The notes below the pieces were generated by a model. That model was given only the letters and a program-made list of their open reading frames with translations, ran no database searches and was not told the origin of the DNA. Source: a virus. Taken from it: a stretch of 50,977 nucleotides of DNA. Positions 27,073-35,020 of the stretch are shown here, piece after piece; positions within the stretch are counted from its first letter, which is position 1; each line of letters starts with the position of its first letter. The stretch lies in the IMG/VR virus record IMGVR_UViG_3300045733_000207, positions 1-50,977 of that record; one strand, written 5' to 3'. Made by a program: the position numbers and the translations under genes.

Positions 27073-27267
27073 ATGAACGAACCAAACAAGGTGAGATTTA
27101 CCTTCACGCTTGATCCGGTTATCGTGGAGAAGGTGAAGGTGCGGGGTAGGGCATTTGGGTTTGCGCTTAGTACGTGGATCAACCACATACTCGCCCGGTC
27201 AGAGGGCTTAGTTGACGATACGAATTGGCCGAGGAAAGATATTGATGCAACAAAGGAAGATGAATGA
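27073..27267 (+). CDS. Ribbon-helix-helix-like protein
   Basis: 64 residues. VRFTFTLDPVIVEKVKVRGRAFGFALSTWINHILARS has the strand followed by two helices of Arc/CopG/MetJ repressors, with an acidic tail. It could regulate the surrounding early genes. The stop overlaps the next start. Confidence 0.5.
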   Translation: MNEPNKVRFTFTLDPVIVEKVKVRGRAFGFALSTWINHILARSEGLVDDTNWPRKDIDATKEDE

Positions 27268-27497
27268 ACAACGATCCCGCCACAATCCCTGACCGTGCCG
27301 CCGCGATATTGTTCCCCATGCTTGGCATGAATGTCTATTCACGGGTTGATACACTGGCTGAACGGCTGGCGAAGTTGCTTGGACCCGGTCACACTATCCA
27401 TACCGTGATAGAAGGATTCAAGGAATCACTGGATGACCCTGAAAACACATGCAGAGAACTGGCTATACTGATTGCTAAAGCGGAGGGTGAGATATGA
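27264..27497 (+). CDS. Hypothetical protein, 77 residues
   Basis: ATGA overlaps on both sides. Helical and acidic; no motif recognised. Its position between a repressor-like gene and a zinc protein gives no clue to function. Confidence 0.5.
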   Translation: MNNDPATIPDRAAAILFPMLGMNVYSRVDTLAERLAKLLGPGHTIHTVIEGFKESLDDPENTCRELAILIAKAEGEI

Positions 27498-27670
27498 ACA
27501 GAATCAAGCGACAGAAGAATACTGCAAAGACCTGCAAGAATTGCTCGGCATGGTTCGGTGATGATGAGACTTGCTGGTATATCTCCTGCAAGCGCAACCC
27601 TTGCCAATATGACCATTGGAGATCAAAGAAGTTTGCAACGAGTTCCAACAATGCCGTGAGGGTCAAATGA
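27494..27670 (+). CDS. 58-residue Cys-rich protein
   Basis: Found from the ATGA overlaps on both sides. CKNCSAWFGDDETCWYISCKRNPC holds five Cys, resembling the small CxxC...C...C phage zinc proteins. Basic N- and C-termini may contact nucleic acid. Confidence 0.55.
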   Translation: MNRIKRQKNTAKTCKNCSAWFGDDETCWYISCKRNPCQYDHWRSKKFATSSNNAVRVK

Positions 27671-28392
27671 CCGCTGCGGGCATTTGTACTCTCGACGGGC
27701 TGGTTCGCTGTCTTGATCTCTTCTGCTGCGCCGGGGGGGCAGGAGAGGGCTACCGCCGCGCCGGGTTCGACGTGACCGGCGTGGACATCCGGCCTCAACC
27801 GCAGAACCCGCACCGATTCATTCAGGGGGACGCGCTCGCGTTCCTGCCCGCCCACGGCCACGAGTTCGACTTCATCCACGCAAGCCCGCCATGCCAAGGC
27901 TACAGCACGCTTGCCGCGATGCACCCAGGCAAGACGTGGCCGAAACTGATTGACCAAGTGCGGTCGTTGCTCAAGGCGACCGGACGGCCTTACGTGATTG
28001 AGAACGTCGAAACCGCACCGCTCAACCGTGAATCTGACCTGTTCGGAAACCACGGCGTCTTGCTGTGTGGGAGCATGTTTGGCCTCGGTGTGGAGAGCGG
28101 ATTTCTGCGGAGGCATCGAATCTTCGAGACGAGCTTTCCAGTCCCGCAGCCGGAATGCCGCCACGTCGGCAAGGCGGTGGGAGTTTACGGCCACGGCGGG
28201 CACACTGGAAAGCACCGGATGCTGTACCGCGAAGAGGCGGCGAAGGCGATGGGGATTGACTGGATGAACAGGGACAACATGTGCCAGGCGATACCGCCGG
28301 CGTACACCGAATGGCTTGGGCGCTACGCGATGGCCCATACAGCGAACGCCCGAAATCAGGGGCTTGCGCACCAAGGAGAACGCCATGACTGA
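27667..28392 (+). CDS. dcm: C5-cytosine DNA methyltransferase
   Basis: 241 residues from ATG 27667 (ATGA overlap), compact for the family. Motif I LDLFCCAGGAGEGYRRAGF (from about residue 17), motif IV ASPPCQGYS with the catalytic Cys near 76, and motif VI VIENVE (about 113) are intact. It methylates C5 of cytosine, probably to evade restriction. The target-recognition region is short. The gene is visibly richer in G and C than its neighbours, consistent with recent transfer. It is one of three methyltransferases within 4.6 kb. Confidence 0.85.
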   Translation: MTAAGICTLDGLVRCLDLFCCAGGAGEGYRRAGFDVTGVDIRPQPQNPHRFIQGDALAFLPAHGHEFDFIHASPPCQGYSTLAAMHPGKTWPKLIDQVRSLLKATGRPYVIENVETAPLNRESDLFGNHGVLLCGSMFGLGVESGFLRRHRIFETSFPVPQPECRHVGKAVGVYGHGGHTGKHRMLYREEAAKAMGIDWMNRDNMCQAIPPAYTEWLGRYAMAHTANARNQGLAHQGERHD

Positions 28393-28657
28393 GACAAACG
28401 CGAGCGGGGCGCAAGTACCCTGCATTTCATTGTTGGCCGATCACCTCGACTTGATGGTTGATGAGTTCAAGAGGATCAAGGCGCTGACAAGGGATACCGA
28501 AATTCAAGGGCTTTGTGACCGGGCAATCTCAAACACGAAACAGCGCGTTCCGGTGATTGTTCAACGGAACGAATGGGAGAGGAAGTTCTGGGAACTGGAC
28601 AAGCAATGGTCGGAGCGATACGCCGAATTGAAGAAGGCCACCGGCAGGAGGAAGTGA
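28385..28657 (+). CDS. Hypothetical helical protein, 90 residues
   Basis: The ATG lies 8 bases inside the methyltransferase gene, after AAGGAG. Helical and charged; the C-terminal half looks like a coiled coil (RNEWERKFWELDKQWSERYA). Not recognised. Confidence 0.5.
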   Translation: MTETNASGAQVPCISLLADHLDLMVDEFKRIKALTRDTEIQGLCDRAISNTKQRVPVIVQRNEWERKFWELDKQWSERYAELKKATGRRK

Positions 28658-28658
28658 A

Positions 28659-28967
28659 ATGACGCCCAAAGAAATTGAACAAGCAGAGCATGACGAGTTG
28701 GATAAGCACGGTGTGTTGAAGTTTGCCGAGCTTTCTCCTGTACGGTCGGTGCCATTGTTGGCTGAGGCAGTTCTTATTGACATCTTCAAGACAACTGTTC
28801 AGGCAATGCGAGATAGGCATATTCATCTGGCAGATCATTGTCTTGATTGCAGGCGTGAGTTTCGATGGGAATTCATATGCCCTGAATGCGAGGGCATTGA
28901 AATTGACAAAAGAAATCAGCAAGCCAACGCTCCTCTTGAGCGTTTGCGAGAAAAGGAGAATGGATGA
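28659..28967 (+). CDS. 102-residue zinc-ribbon protein
   Basis: GGAGGAAG precedes the ATG. CLDC and CPEC near residues 60-77 form one ribbon. The rest is helical. The stop overlaps the next start (ATGA). Function unknown. Confidence 0.5.
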   Translation: MTPKEIEQAEHDELDKHGVLKFAELSPVRSVPLLAEAVLIDIFKTTVQAMRDRHIHLADHCLDCRREFRWEFICPECEGIEIDKRNQQANAPLERLREKENG

Positions 28968-29197
28968 AAAAGAAGCGGCTGTCGAGCAATACGCTCCGAG
29001 AGGTTGTTCGGCTATGCTATCTCTGCAAAGCACCTGCAACGCGACTTCTGGTGCGGTGGGGTTATGATCCAGACATTACTACACGGAAACCAATTTGCTC
29101 GAAATGTCCTTCAGGTGGAGTTGACAGTACGTGTGGTTACTCAACTGAGCCATTACCGAACGCGGAGCATGAGCCTCCGCGAGAAAGGAAAGTATGA
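28964..29197 (+). CDS. 77-residue zinc-ribbon protein
   Basis: ATGA overlaps on both sides. CYLC and CSKC with a basic N-terminus suggest a nucleic-acid-binding ribbon. Function unknown. Confidence 0.5.
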   Translation: MKKKRLSSNTLREVVRLCYLCKAPATRLLVRWGYDPDITTRKPICSKCPSGGVDSTCGYSTEPLPNAEHEPPRERKV

Positions 29198-29484
29198 AAC
29201 GATTACGAATTGCCGCCGCGCTTCTCGCGGCAGGCTCCGGGCTTTTGTTGGCCGGAAGTATCTACGCAGATACCAACGTCTGGTCTAACGACAGCACCAA
29301 CATATGCTCGATCAATACATGGAGGGTATCTACTGATCTTACCATTGGCCCCGTCACTATCTGTACGACTAATGGGGTAGTCAAGATCAAGGAGGGCGTA
29401 GCACTTGATGAAGCGAGTAGAGCTTTTTGGAAGGCAGTGTCAGATGCGTATCCCGCGATGTTTGAAACGGTGAAAAAGAAGTGA
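29194..29484 (+). CDS. Small secreted protein
   Basis: 96 residues with a signal peptide (MKRLRIAAALLAAGSGLLLA, likely cleaved after YAD or earlier). The mature part has two Cys that may form a disulfide in the periplasm. Exported proteins from an early-gene region can act in superinfection exclusion, but nothing in the sequence proves that. Confidence 0.55.
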   Translation: MKRLRIAAALLAAGSGLLLAGSIYADTNVWSNDSTNICSINTWRVSTDLTIGPVTICTTNGVVKIKEGVALDEASRAFWKAVSDAYPAMFETVKKK

Positions 29485-29550
29485 AGGCCAACGCTGACAT
29501 GAGGCGCGGCGGGTGAGCCGTCGCCCTCCATGTGTTGGTTGGGCAATGTT
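29485..29550. other. Intergenic hairpin
   Basis: GAGGCGCGGC and GCCGTCGCCCTC, about 29501-29528, form an imperfect GC-rich hairpin just after the secreted-protein gene. No T run follows, so it may stabilise RNA rather than terminate transcription. Confidence 0.3.
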
Positions 29551-29715
29551 ATGGACGTAGATAAGAAATGGTTCAAGGATCAATTGTTCGTGATTGTGTA
29601 CCACACGGCGCACGAAAGCGAGTTGACACTGAGGGAGATGGTTCAGGCCCTTCACGAAGTGGCTGAACACGTCATGTTTCTGGAGGAAAAGAAGAATGAC
29701 AACGATGGAAGGTAA
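29551..29715 (+). CDS. Hypothetical protein, 54 residues
   Basis: The ATG at 29551 is favoured over an in-frame start at 29530; neither has a strong binding site. Helical and acidic. The last 20 bases overlap the next gene. Not recognised. Confidence 0.4.
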   Translation: MDVDKKWFKDQLFVIVYHTAHESELTLREMVQALHEVAEHVMFLEEKKNDNDGR

Positions 29716-29881
29716 ATGTGCGGCACGTCTGCATTGGTTGCATGACTGTTCAATCGGAACATTGGATGTAGACGGCTATGAGTTTGTAACGGGGCAGGGC
29801 TTCACAATCGAAGCTGCTGCGCTCGCCGCCGAAGCTGACATAAAAGAGGCGTGTCAATCATGGGACTATGTAGTCGTCTAA
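29696..29881 (+). CDS. Hypothetical protein, 61 residues
   Basis: GGAGGAAAAG before the ATG. It resembles small phage proteins with a beta-hairpin then a helix (LHDCSIGTLDVDGYEFVTGQ). Function unknown. Confidence 0.45.
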   Translation: MTTMEGKCAARLHWLHDCSIGTLDVDGYEFVTGQGFTIEAAALAAEADIKEACQSWDYVVV

Positions 29882-29940
29882 CGCCGCAACTCAGCCGCGA
29901 GCTTAGGCGAGTAGGCTGGTGTTGCTGGTTGGAACTGAAT

Positions 29941-30099
29941 ATGAAAACAACTTTAGATATGCTTAAAATGAGATTGTTCCTTTTGGAGAAATTGCGGGAT
30001 CAGATGGATGAAGATATTTTGCATGTATGGTTCGCATGGCAATGGGCGAAATATAGACATAGTTCCAACACTCAAGCTGAGGCTGAGAGAAGAGCGTAG
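29941..30099 (+). CDS. Hypothetical helical protein, 52 residues
   Basis: The ATG at 29941 was chosen. The same frame is open from 29851, with another ATG at 29860 overlapping the previous gene, so the true start is uncertain. Long helix; not recognised. Confidence 0.35.
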   Translation: MKTTLDMLKMRLFLLEKLRDQMDEDILHVWFAWQWAKYRHSSNTQAEAERRA

Positions 30100-30101
30100 C
30101 G

Positions 30102-30596
30102 ATGAACGATAGATCTCCAGCGCCTTGTTCGGCGGCTCCGGTCAAATGGAAAGGACGCGCTGTCTTTAGCTCGGCCCACGTCGAATGGGGAACTGACCCG
30201 GCACTAAAAGCGGCGCTCGACAAAGAGTTTAGGTTCACGCTCGATCCATGTACACCTGGACAAATATGGGATGGCAGGGCGATGTCGTGGGTCGGACATC
30301 GCGTCTTCTGTAATCCTCCATACGGTAAAGGCATGGACAAGTGGTTCGTCAAAGGGCCGGAAGCAGAACTCGCCGTGTTCCTTGTGCCTGCAAGAACCGA
30401 TGTGGGGTGGTTTCACGACTACGCGCTAAAAGCTGCCGAGATCAGATTCTTTCGTGGGCGTCTTAAATTTGTGGAGGGTCACGCTATCAAACCAGACAAA
30501 TTCTTTGGGACTGCGCCGTTCCCCTCGATGCTCGTAATTTTCAGGCGCGAGGATTCGCCGAACAGTGCAATATGCGTCAAGACGGTTTGCCATTAG
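30102..30596 (+). CDS. dam: Phage N6-adenine DNA methyltransferase (Dam family)
   Basis: 164 residues. FSSAHVEWGTDPALKAALDKEF, FTLDPC, RVFCNPPYGKGM (motif IV NPPY, about 71-74), VFLVPARTDVGWFHD and APFPSMLVIF are the conserved blocks of the small phage Dam family (PF05869-like, from memory). It methylates adenine N6, protecting phage DNA or timing replication and packaging. It closes the methyltransferase cluster and precedes the promoter of pseudoknot RNA 2. Confidence 0.85.
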   Translation: MNDRSPAPCSAAPVKWKGRAVFSSAHVEWGTDPALKAALDKEFRFTLDPCTPGQIWDGRAMSWVGHRVFCNPPYGKGMDKWFVKGPEAELAVFLVPARTDVGWFHDYALKAAEIRFFRGRLKFVEGHAIKPDKFFGTAPFPSMLVIFRREDSPNSAICVKTVCH

Positions 30597-30635
30597 AACG
30601 AAACAAGCTGTCCGAGCAGCGGCAGCGAATAAAGG

Positions 30636-30663
30636 TTGACAGTGCGCGGGGATTTGGTAGGAT
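30636..30663 (+). promoter_or_regulatory. Candidate sigma70-type promoter for pseudoknot RNA 2
   Basis: TTGACA (30636-30641), 16-bp spacer, TAGGAT (30658-30663). The -35 is perfect and the -10 matches 4 of 6. Transcription would start near 30670, directly before strand a of the RNA. Confidence 0.45.
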
Positions 30664-30669
30664 GTGCGA

Positions 30670-30775
30670 CATGCTAGAGTTAAATCAGAATCAGTTTGAA
30701 TCCCGTTCAAGTGGCGCAAGCCATTTCTTCCCGCAAGGGGAAACTCTAGCAGGCTTGGGCGGGATTCTTTTTTTT
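30670..30775 (+). ncRNA. Pseudoknot leader RNA 2 with intrinsic terminator
   Basis: Strand a GCTAGAGTT (30673-30681) pairs with AACTCTAGC (30742-30750). Strand b GAATCCCGTTCAAG (30698-30711) pairs with CTTGGGCGGGATTC (30754-30767) over 14 positions including two G-U, followed by eight T. Between b and a' are two hairpins with GCAA tetraloops (TGGC-GCAA-GCCA at 30712-30723 and TTCCC-GCAA-GGGGA at 30728-30741). The order a-b-a'-b' is interleaved. The replication gene begins 20 bases after the T run, so this leader can control the replication operon. Confidence 0.65.
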
Positions 30776-30795
30776 ACAGGGAAAAGAGGATTGCC

Positions 30796-31449
30796 ATGTA
30801 TGGTAAATTATTTGTTTCGATGTACGAGGGGTCAATGGTTGGAGCTGGTGCCAATGTTTTTGCGTTATGGGGTTATTGCATAGCCAAAGCCGATCCAGAG
30901 GATCACACTGTTATTTTGAATCCCGAACTTTTAGCAAAGATCATTGGTACTACTGCCGAGGAAATATCAAAGTCATTGACATTTTTGACATCGCCTGATC
31001 CTAACTCAAAAAATGGAGATCACGGCGGTTGCAGGTTGTTACATCAATCAGGATTCCAGTATTTCCTTGTGAGTCACGAACACTATCGGAACATCAAAAA
31101 CAGCGAAGACGTAAGGGCTTACAACAGAGAAATGAAACGTAGAGAACGTGAAAGGAAGGCGTTGAAGGTAAATGTCAATGACAGTCATGGACAAGTCAAT
31201 GACTCTGCCTCTGCTTCTGTATCTGATATTGGGGATTGTCAAGGGGGACATACGCTCGCCGAGTGTCTAGCTGCTTCTGAGGGAATTGGAATGAAGCCTG
31301 ACGATGTTAAGAAGTTCTTCGACTACTACGACGGGGTTAAAGGCTGGGGTACAATCAAAGGCAGTCTCAAGTCAGCGTTGTCATACTGGAAATCCAACAG
31401 CCATAATTTCGACAAGCCTAAATCACGAACCCGCCCAGTGAACATATGA
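30796..31449 (+). CDS. Replication-initiator-like protein
   Basis: 217 residues, AGAGGA before the ATG. An N-terminal winged-helix-like region (LLAKIIGTTAEEISKSLTFL) is followed by a basic linker (REMKRRERERKALK), then a C-terminal block MKPDDVKKFFDYYDGVKGWGTIKGSLKSALSYW, like the ends of phage replisome organisers (DnaD/DnaT-like). It would bind the origin and load the helicase. The stop overlaps the primase-helicase gene (ATGA), which supports the role. Confidence 0.6.
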   Translation: MYGKLFVSMYEGSMVGAGANVFALWGYCIAKADPEDHTVILNPELLAKIIGTTAEEISKSLTFLTSPDPNSKNGDHGGCRLLHQSGFQYFLVSHEHYRNIKNSEDVRAYNREMKRRERERKALKVNVNDSHGQVNDSASASVSDIGDCQGGHTLAECLAASEGIGMKPDDVKKFFDYYDGVKGWGTIKGSLKSALSYWKSNSHNFDKPKSRTRPVNI

Positions 31450-33059
31450 ACATGCAAGATTTTCTTTCCCGGTTGCAAAAGGTTAGCAAGACCTCAAAGG
31501 GCTGGCAAGCGTGTTGTCCGTCCCATGCTGATACAACGCCGTCCCTTTCTGTTGACGAAGGAGAAAAAGGAATTGTTCTTACGTGTCGCGCTGGTTGTGA
31601 TACTGAGAAGGTCGTTGCCGCAATGGGTTTGAAAATGTCAGACCTATTTCGGGACTCATCAAAGGAAGTCATAATCACGCCTATCAAGCGGCAGGTCGTT
31701 GAAAGTTACGTGTACACCGACGCGCTTGGCAAGCCACTTTTCAGGACATGCCGAATTGAGCCAGGCAAGGACGGTCGCAAGAAAGACTTTGCGCAACAGG
31801 GAATTGGGGCAGACGGAAAATATCAGAACAACATGGAAGGCATGATCCGCGTCTTATACAATCTTCCGGCAGTATTGAAGTCTGAACAGGTCGTAATCTG
31901 TGAGGGGGAGCGCAAAGCAAATTGGATCAACGAAACAGGATACGTAGCAACGTGCAATGTTGGAGGCGCGGGGAAGTGGCTTGACGCTTGGACTGATTGC
32001 CTTGCCGGGAAATCTATTGTTATTTGTGCCGACAATGACGAACCCGGTCAGAACCATGCACGCCTTTTACACAAGGCTCTATCAGGACACGTCAAAGAAA
32101 TTCTTCATATCCGAGTACCGAAACCACACAATGACATTGTTGACTATTTCCGCAGTGTAGGCATGGACAAGGACACACGTACAAAGGCGTTCATTGATTT
32201 GCTCATGGCCGGAATGCCTGTCCCGCAAAATCTTGATGTGCCTATCCGCTCAATGGCGCAACTAGAAGAAGAATACATCGCATTCATTGCTAAATCTTCC
32301 AATACAGTTTTACTTCTTGGCAACTGGTTGCCAGCGTATCGAACCTTGCGGGGAATTGTACCCGGAGAGATGGTTACGATCATTTCAGATACCGGCGTTG
32401 GCAAAACAATGGTGCTGCATAATATAGCGTTATCAGCATCGCCGCTCTATGTCCTGTTGTTTGAATTGGAGTTGCCGAGCAGTTTAACCTTTGAACGGCT
32501 TGCCGCACTCACAACGGAATGTAGTGGATATGACATCGAGTCATTCTACAAGTCAACCAAACCCGTCCACTGGCAACGAAACGAACAGGTCAAGCGGATA
32601 TTCACCTGTTCAGAATCAAATCTATCAGTTGAGAAAATCAGGGAGATATTGCACAAGGCTGAATTGGCAATGGGCGTTAAACCCGCTGTTGTGATGATTG
32701 ATTACATCCAGTTGATGCAAGGCAGGGGTAGTCGCTACGAGAAAACATCAGACGTTGCAGAACAGTTAAAGGTGCTCGCCAAAGAGGAAAACGTAATATT
32801 GATCCTTGCATCTCAAGTATCCCGCGATGGCTCAGAGCAAATAACATTGCACTCGTCTAAAGATAGCGGGGCAATAGAAAATTCATCAGGTTGCGTTCTC
32901 GGTGCATGGCGCGACGAACATGAACGCGACAGCATTTATATCAAGCTTCTGAAGTTCACCAAAGGCCGCGCCGGAGAATTTGCAGCCGTAAAATGCACCA
33001 TTGACCGCTCATTGAGAATTAAGGAGGCAATGCCCTTTGACAAAGATGACCCGCGCTGA
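31446..33059 (+). CDS. Primase-helicase (CHC2 zinc, TOPRIM, DnaB-like)
   Basis: 537 residues. Zinc motif CPSH (Cys24, His27) with CRAGC (Cys47, Cys51); TOPRIM region VVICEGERKANW then IVICADNDEPG; RecA-fold helicase with Walker A SDTGVGKT (about 314-321) and Walker B VVMIDYIQL (about 415-423), then LILASQVSRDG. This is the T7 gp4-like domain order: it unwinds DNA and lays down primers. With the initiator-like gene it forms the replication operon, but no DNA polymerase gene is seen. Confidence 0.85.
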   Translation: MNMQDFLSRLQKVSKTSKGWQACCPSHADTTPSLSVDEGEKGIVLTCRAGCDTEKVVAAMGLKMSDLFRDSSKEVIITPIKRQVVESYVYTDALGKPLFRTCRIEPGKDGRKKDFAQQGIGADGKYQNNMEGMIRVLYNLPAVLKSEQVVICEGERKANWINETGYVATCNVGGAGKWLDAWTDCLAGKSIVICADNDEPGQNHARLLHKALSGHVKEILHIRVPKPHNDIVDYFRSVGMDKDTRTKAFIDLLMAGMPVPQNLDVPIRSMAQLEEEYIAFIAKSSNTVLLLGNWLPAYRTLRGIVPGEMVTIISDTGVGKTMVLHNIALSASPLYVLLFELELPSSLTFERLAALTTECSGYDIESFYKSTKPVHWQRNEQVKRIFTCSESNLSVEKIREILHKAELAMGVKPAVVMIDYIQLMQGRGSRYEKTSDVAEQLKVLAKEENVILILASQVSRDGSEQITLHSSKDSGAIENSSGCVLGAWRDEHERDSIYIKLLKFTKGRAGEFAAVKCTIDRSLRIKEAMPFDKDDPR

Positions 33060-33183
33060 AAAGATTGACCACAATGTAGATTACTACGTTGCAATGATTG
33101 ACCGTCAAGGATTGCGTAAGGTGCTCAGGATGATTCTCGCAATGTTAGACCAAGCAAGAAAGAAAGCAGGGTACAAACCATGA
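33046..33183 (+). CDS. Hypothetical helical protein, 45 residues
   Basis: Overlaps the primase end by 14 bases and the next gene by 4 (ATGA). A strong AAGGAGG lies at 33021-33027, about 18 bases upstream. Helical (DYYVAMIDRQGLRKVLRMIL). It resembles the next protein (YYVKLVEKDGLEPVIRFL), so the pair may be a duplication. Confidence 0.45.
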   Translation: MTRAEKIDHNVDYYVAMIDRQGLRKVLRMILAMLDQARKKAGYKP

Positions 33184-33368
33184 TCCTCGAAACGAGACAG
33201 CAACGAGTGGACCGGCTGACAAAGTACTATGTCAAACTCGTGGAGAAGGACGGACTGGAGCCGGTAATCAGATTCTTACGTGAGGTCATCGAAAGTCACA
33301 ACAGCGGCAACAAGCCAAGGTTGGACTCGGTGGAAAGCAACGCCCCGGCTCCGAAGGAGAAAGTATGA
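33180..33368 (+). CDS. Hypothetical helical protein, 62 residues
   Basis: ATGA overlap with the previous gene. KYYVKLVEKDGLEPVIRFLREVI resembles the preceding 45-residue protein. It ends 27 bp before the opposing - strand gene, and no clear terminator lies between them. Confidence 0.5.
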   Translation: MILETRQQRVDRLTKYYVKLVEKDGLEPVIRFLREVIESHNSGNKPRLDSVESNAPAPKEKV

Positions 33369-33395
33369 CAATAATTTTTGCTTGTTGTTGATAGT

Positions 33396-33749
33396 TTATT
33401 CATCACCGAGTCTCAACCACGCCTGATGTTTTTTCCAGCATGACCGACAATAGTACCGTTTCCCTAATTGCCTTGCCGCCCTTTGTCCGCAAGCACAGAT
33501 TCGACTATGGATAATCGCCGCCTTCCTTTTCCGGGAATACAGAATCCGTTGACACGCCCTGCAATGCAGGTATGGTTTACCGGTGAGCTTGTATATTCCT
33601 TTTCGTGGTGGAACCTTGCCGCAAGTCGAGCATAGATGTTTGAGCACCAGACTACGCCGGTAAAATCGCATGTACCCGGAATGATTACCTCTCCATTCAT
33701 TGCCGCGCTCTTGAGCCAATGGACGATTGCAAGTTGGACAGTTATCCAT
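33396..33749 (-). CDS. Multi-zinc-ribbon protein, 117 residues
   Basis: The start at 33749 (MDNCPTC) overlaps the HNH stop by 8 bases; a longer frame to 33857 overlaps the HNH gene much more. CPTC, CSTC, CRAC, CACG and CRSC give at least two ribbons, with many Arg and Lys between. This layout suggests binding to nucleic acid or to transcription machinery. It is the last gene of the leftward operon. Confidence 0.55.
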   Translation of the reverse strand: MDNCPTCNRPLAQERGNEWRGNHSGYMRFYRRSLVLKHLCSTCGKVPPRKGIYKLTGKPYLHCRACQRILYSRKRKAAIIHSRICACGQRAARQLGKRYYCRSCWKKHQAWLRLGDE

Positions 33750-34041
33750 GTGGATGTTTTTCAAAGTGCTTCTCCATTTCTGCATTTTCGAGTGTGCGTC
33801 GTTCTTCGATCCGATGTTCCGCGTTGGCTTCGTCTTGAATTTCATCATCTTGTTCATGCCTTACATTATGGCAAGCCCGGCATAAGAGGAAATTTGCTCC
33901 TGATGAATTGCTGCCGCCTTCTGATTTTGGTGGAACGTGGTGCAAAGTCAAGTCGTTAGGAGAAAATGTCTTCTCACAATCCACGCAACATCCGACTTGC
34001 GACATATACAACGCCATAAACCGCCTGTTGTTTATTCTCAC
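33742..34041 (-). CDS. HNH endonuclease
   Basis: 99 residues from a GTG at 34041, which overlaps the previous stop. Cys19-x2-Cys22, LTLHHVPPKSEGGSN (His34, His35), Asn50, CRACHNVRH (Cys54, Cys57, His58, His62) form a zinc-stapled HNH fold. Helix-rich acidic tail. It may be a free-standing homing-type nuclease or help packaging; it lies far from the terminase genes, so packaging is less likely. Confidence 0.75.
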   Translation of the reverse strand: MRINNRRFMALYMSQVGCCVDCEKTFSPNDLTLHHVPPKSEGGSNSSGANFLLCRACHNVRHEQDDEIQDEANAEHRIEERRTLENAEMEKHFEKHPHG

Positions 34042-34229
34042 TAGACCCGCCCTTCCTGCTCCAGCCTGAGCCGTGTCCTGTTAGCTGCCCCGCGCCAGAC
34101 TAGCCACTGATGCAGCCGTGGGCGTAACCGTTTCCATTCGCCTCGGCACAGTTGCCATACATAGCGCAAGCTTGCCGCCGTGACTGCCAAGGACAAGCTG
34201 ATGATTGCTACAGTGAGCAGTAGCTTCAT
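34041..34229 (-). CDS. Small membrane protein, 62 residues
   Basis: GGAGGTG before the ATG. An N-terminal helix (LLLTVAIISLSLAVTAASL) is followed by an Arg-rich tail. The TAG stop overlaps the HNH start; the ATG overlaps the previous stop. Similar helix-plus-basic-tail proteins occur at 21570. Confidence 0.55.
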   Translation of the reverse strand: MKLLLTVAIISLSLAVTAASLRYVWQLCRGEWKRLRPRLHQWLVWRGAANRTRLRLEQEGRV

Positions 34230-34513
34230 TTCCGCACCTCCATCAGTTTATCGGCTTGCTGGTTAATGCAGTTCCTTGTTGCCGCCAATTGCGCCCGGTA
34301 CGATTCTGCTCTGTCAGGTCGTAACTGTTCTAACGTGCTAGCATCACGCTCAACACGGAGCAAATCATCTTCTAGCTCCGCCAGTTCCGCAGCATGTTCC
34401 ATCTCGGGCGTTATTTCCAATTCATTGAGTGTACCGAGATGATACCCACGCCCGCCGCAATCCTGACATGTGATCACGCCGTTACCCTGACATGATTCGC
34501 AAGTACATTTCAT
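34226..34513 (-). CDS. Half DnaJ-type zinc-finger protein
   Basis: 95 residues, strong AAGGAGGTGG site. CESCQGNG (Cys5, Cys8) and CQDCGGRG (Cys16, Cys19) are two CxxCxGxG motifs, half of a DnaJ Cys-rich domain, followed by a long acidic coil. No J domain is present. It may act as a thiol or zinc-dependent chaperone helper. ATGA overlap with the next gene. Confidence 0.6.
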   Translation of the reverse strand: MKCTCESCQGNGVITCQDCGGRGYHLGTLNELEITPEMEHAAELAELEDDLLRVERDASTLEQLRPDRAESYRAQLAATRNCINQQADKLMEVRK

Positions 34514-34704
34514 TTTACCACCTCCTTTGGCCCGTCGCTGATACTGACTTCCGGCGCGCCAACTGGTTGCCAGCCTGCAAGGTATTTCCCGCCGGCGCGT
34601 GCCTGCCGCACAGCTTCCCGCAGTGCCGCGGCCTGGTCGCTTGCCTCGTACTCAATTTCCGTGCGCTCATAGGTGCGCCGGAGTAACACTGATCTATAGG
34701 TCAT
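34510..34704 (-). CDS. Hypothetical protein, 64 residues
   Basis: The ATG at 34704 has AAAGGA 8 bases upstream; the frame is open to 34788, but that part overlaps the upstream gene. YERTEIEYEASDQAAALREAVRQ suggests strand-helix structure. Overlaps both neighbours. Confidence 0.5.
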   Translation of the reverse strand: MTYRSVLLRRTYERTEIEYEASDQAAALREAVRQARAGGKYLAGWQPVGAPEVSISDGPKEVVK

Positions 34705-35020
34705 TTGATGTGTCCTTTCTGATGTTGGTGAGCCATGACTTTTTTGGCATATGTCCACAAATCTGACATACCCATTTTGATCTACCATTACCTAAATCCT
34801 TGGCAACTTGATTTGTGTGTGTCCGGCATTTTGCGCATACTTGCCAGCGTTTCCCTTCGGCCTGTCGTACTGTGTCGGGCGTGGGATCGTATTGCTTGAA
34901 TGGTTTGAAAGGATGTGGAGCTTTGTCCCGTACTTCGTATGGTGTGACGCTGAGAATCACATCAAACATATGGGAACACTTAGGACAACACAGAGAAAGA
35001 GCTTTGTCTATCGTGGGCAT
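34694..35020 (-). CDS. Zinc-ribbon protein, 108 residues
   Basis: GAGGG lies 7 bases before the ATG. CPKC, CAKC and CQIC motifs, with CC at the start, indicate one or two ribbons. It is the first gene after the 314-base leader that follows pseudoknot RNA 3, so that RNA may control it. Confidence 0.55.
   Translation of the reverse strand: MPTIDKALSLCCPKCSHMFDVILSVTPYEVRDKAPHPFKPFKQYDPTPDTVRQAEGKRWQVCAKCRTHTNQVAKDLGNGRSKWVCQICGHMPKKSWLTNIRKDTSNDL

Noticed and set aside
30572-30883. 103-codon frame across pseudoknot RNA 2
   Set aside because: It spans the promoter, the terminator and the start of the initiator-like gene in another frame.
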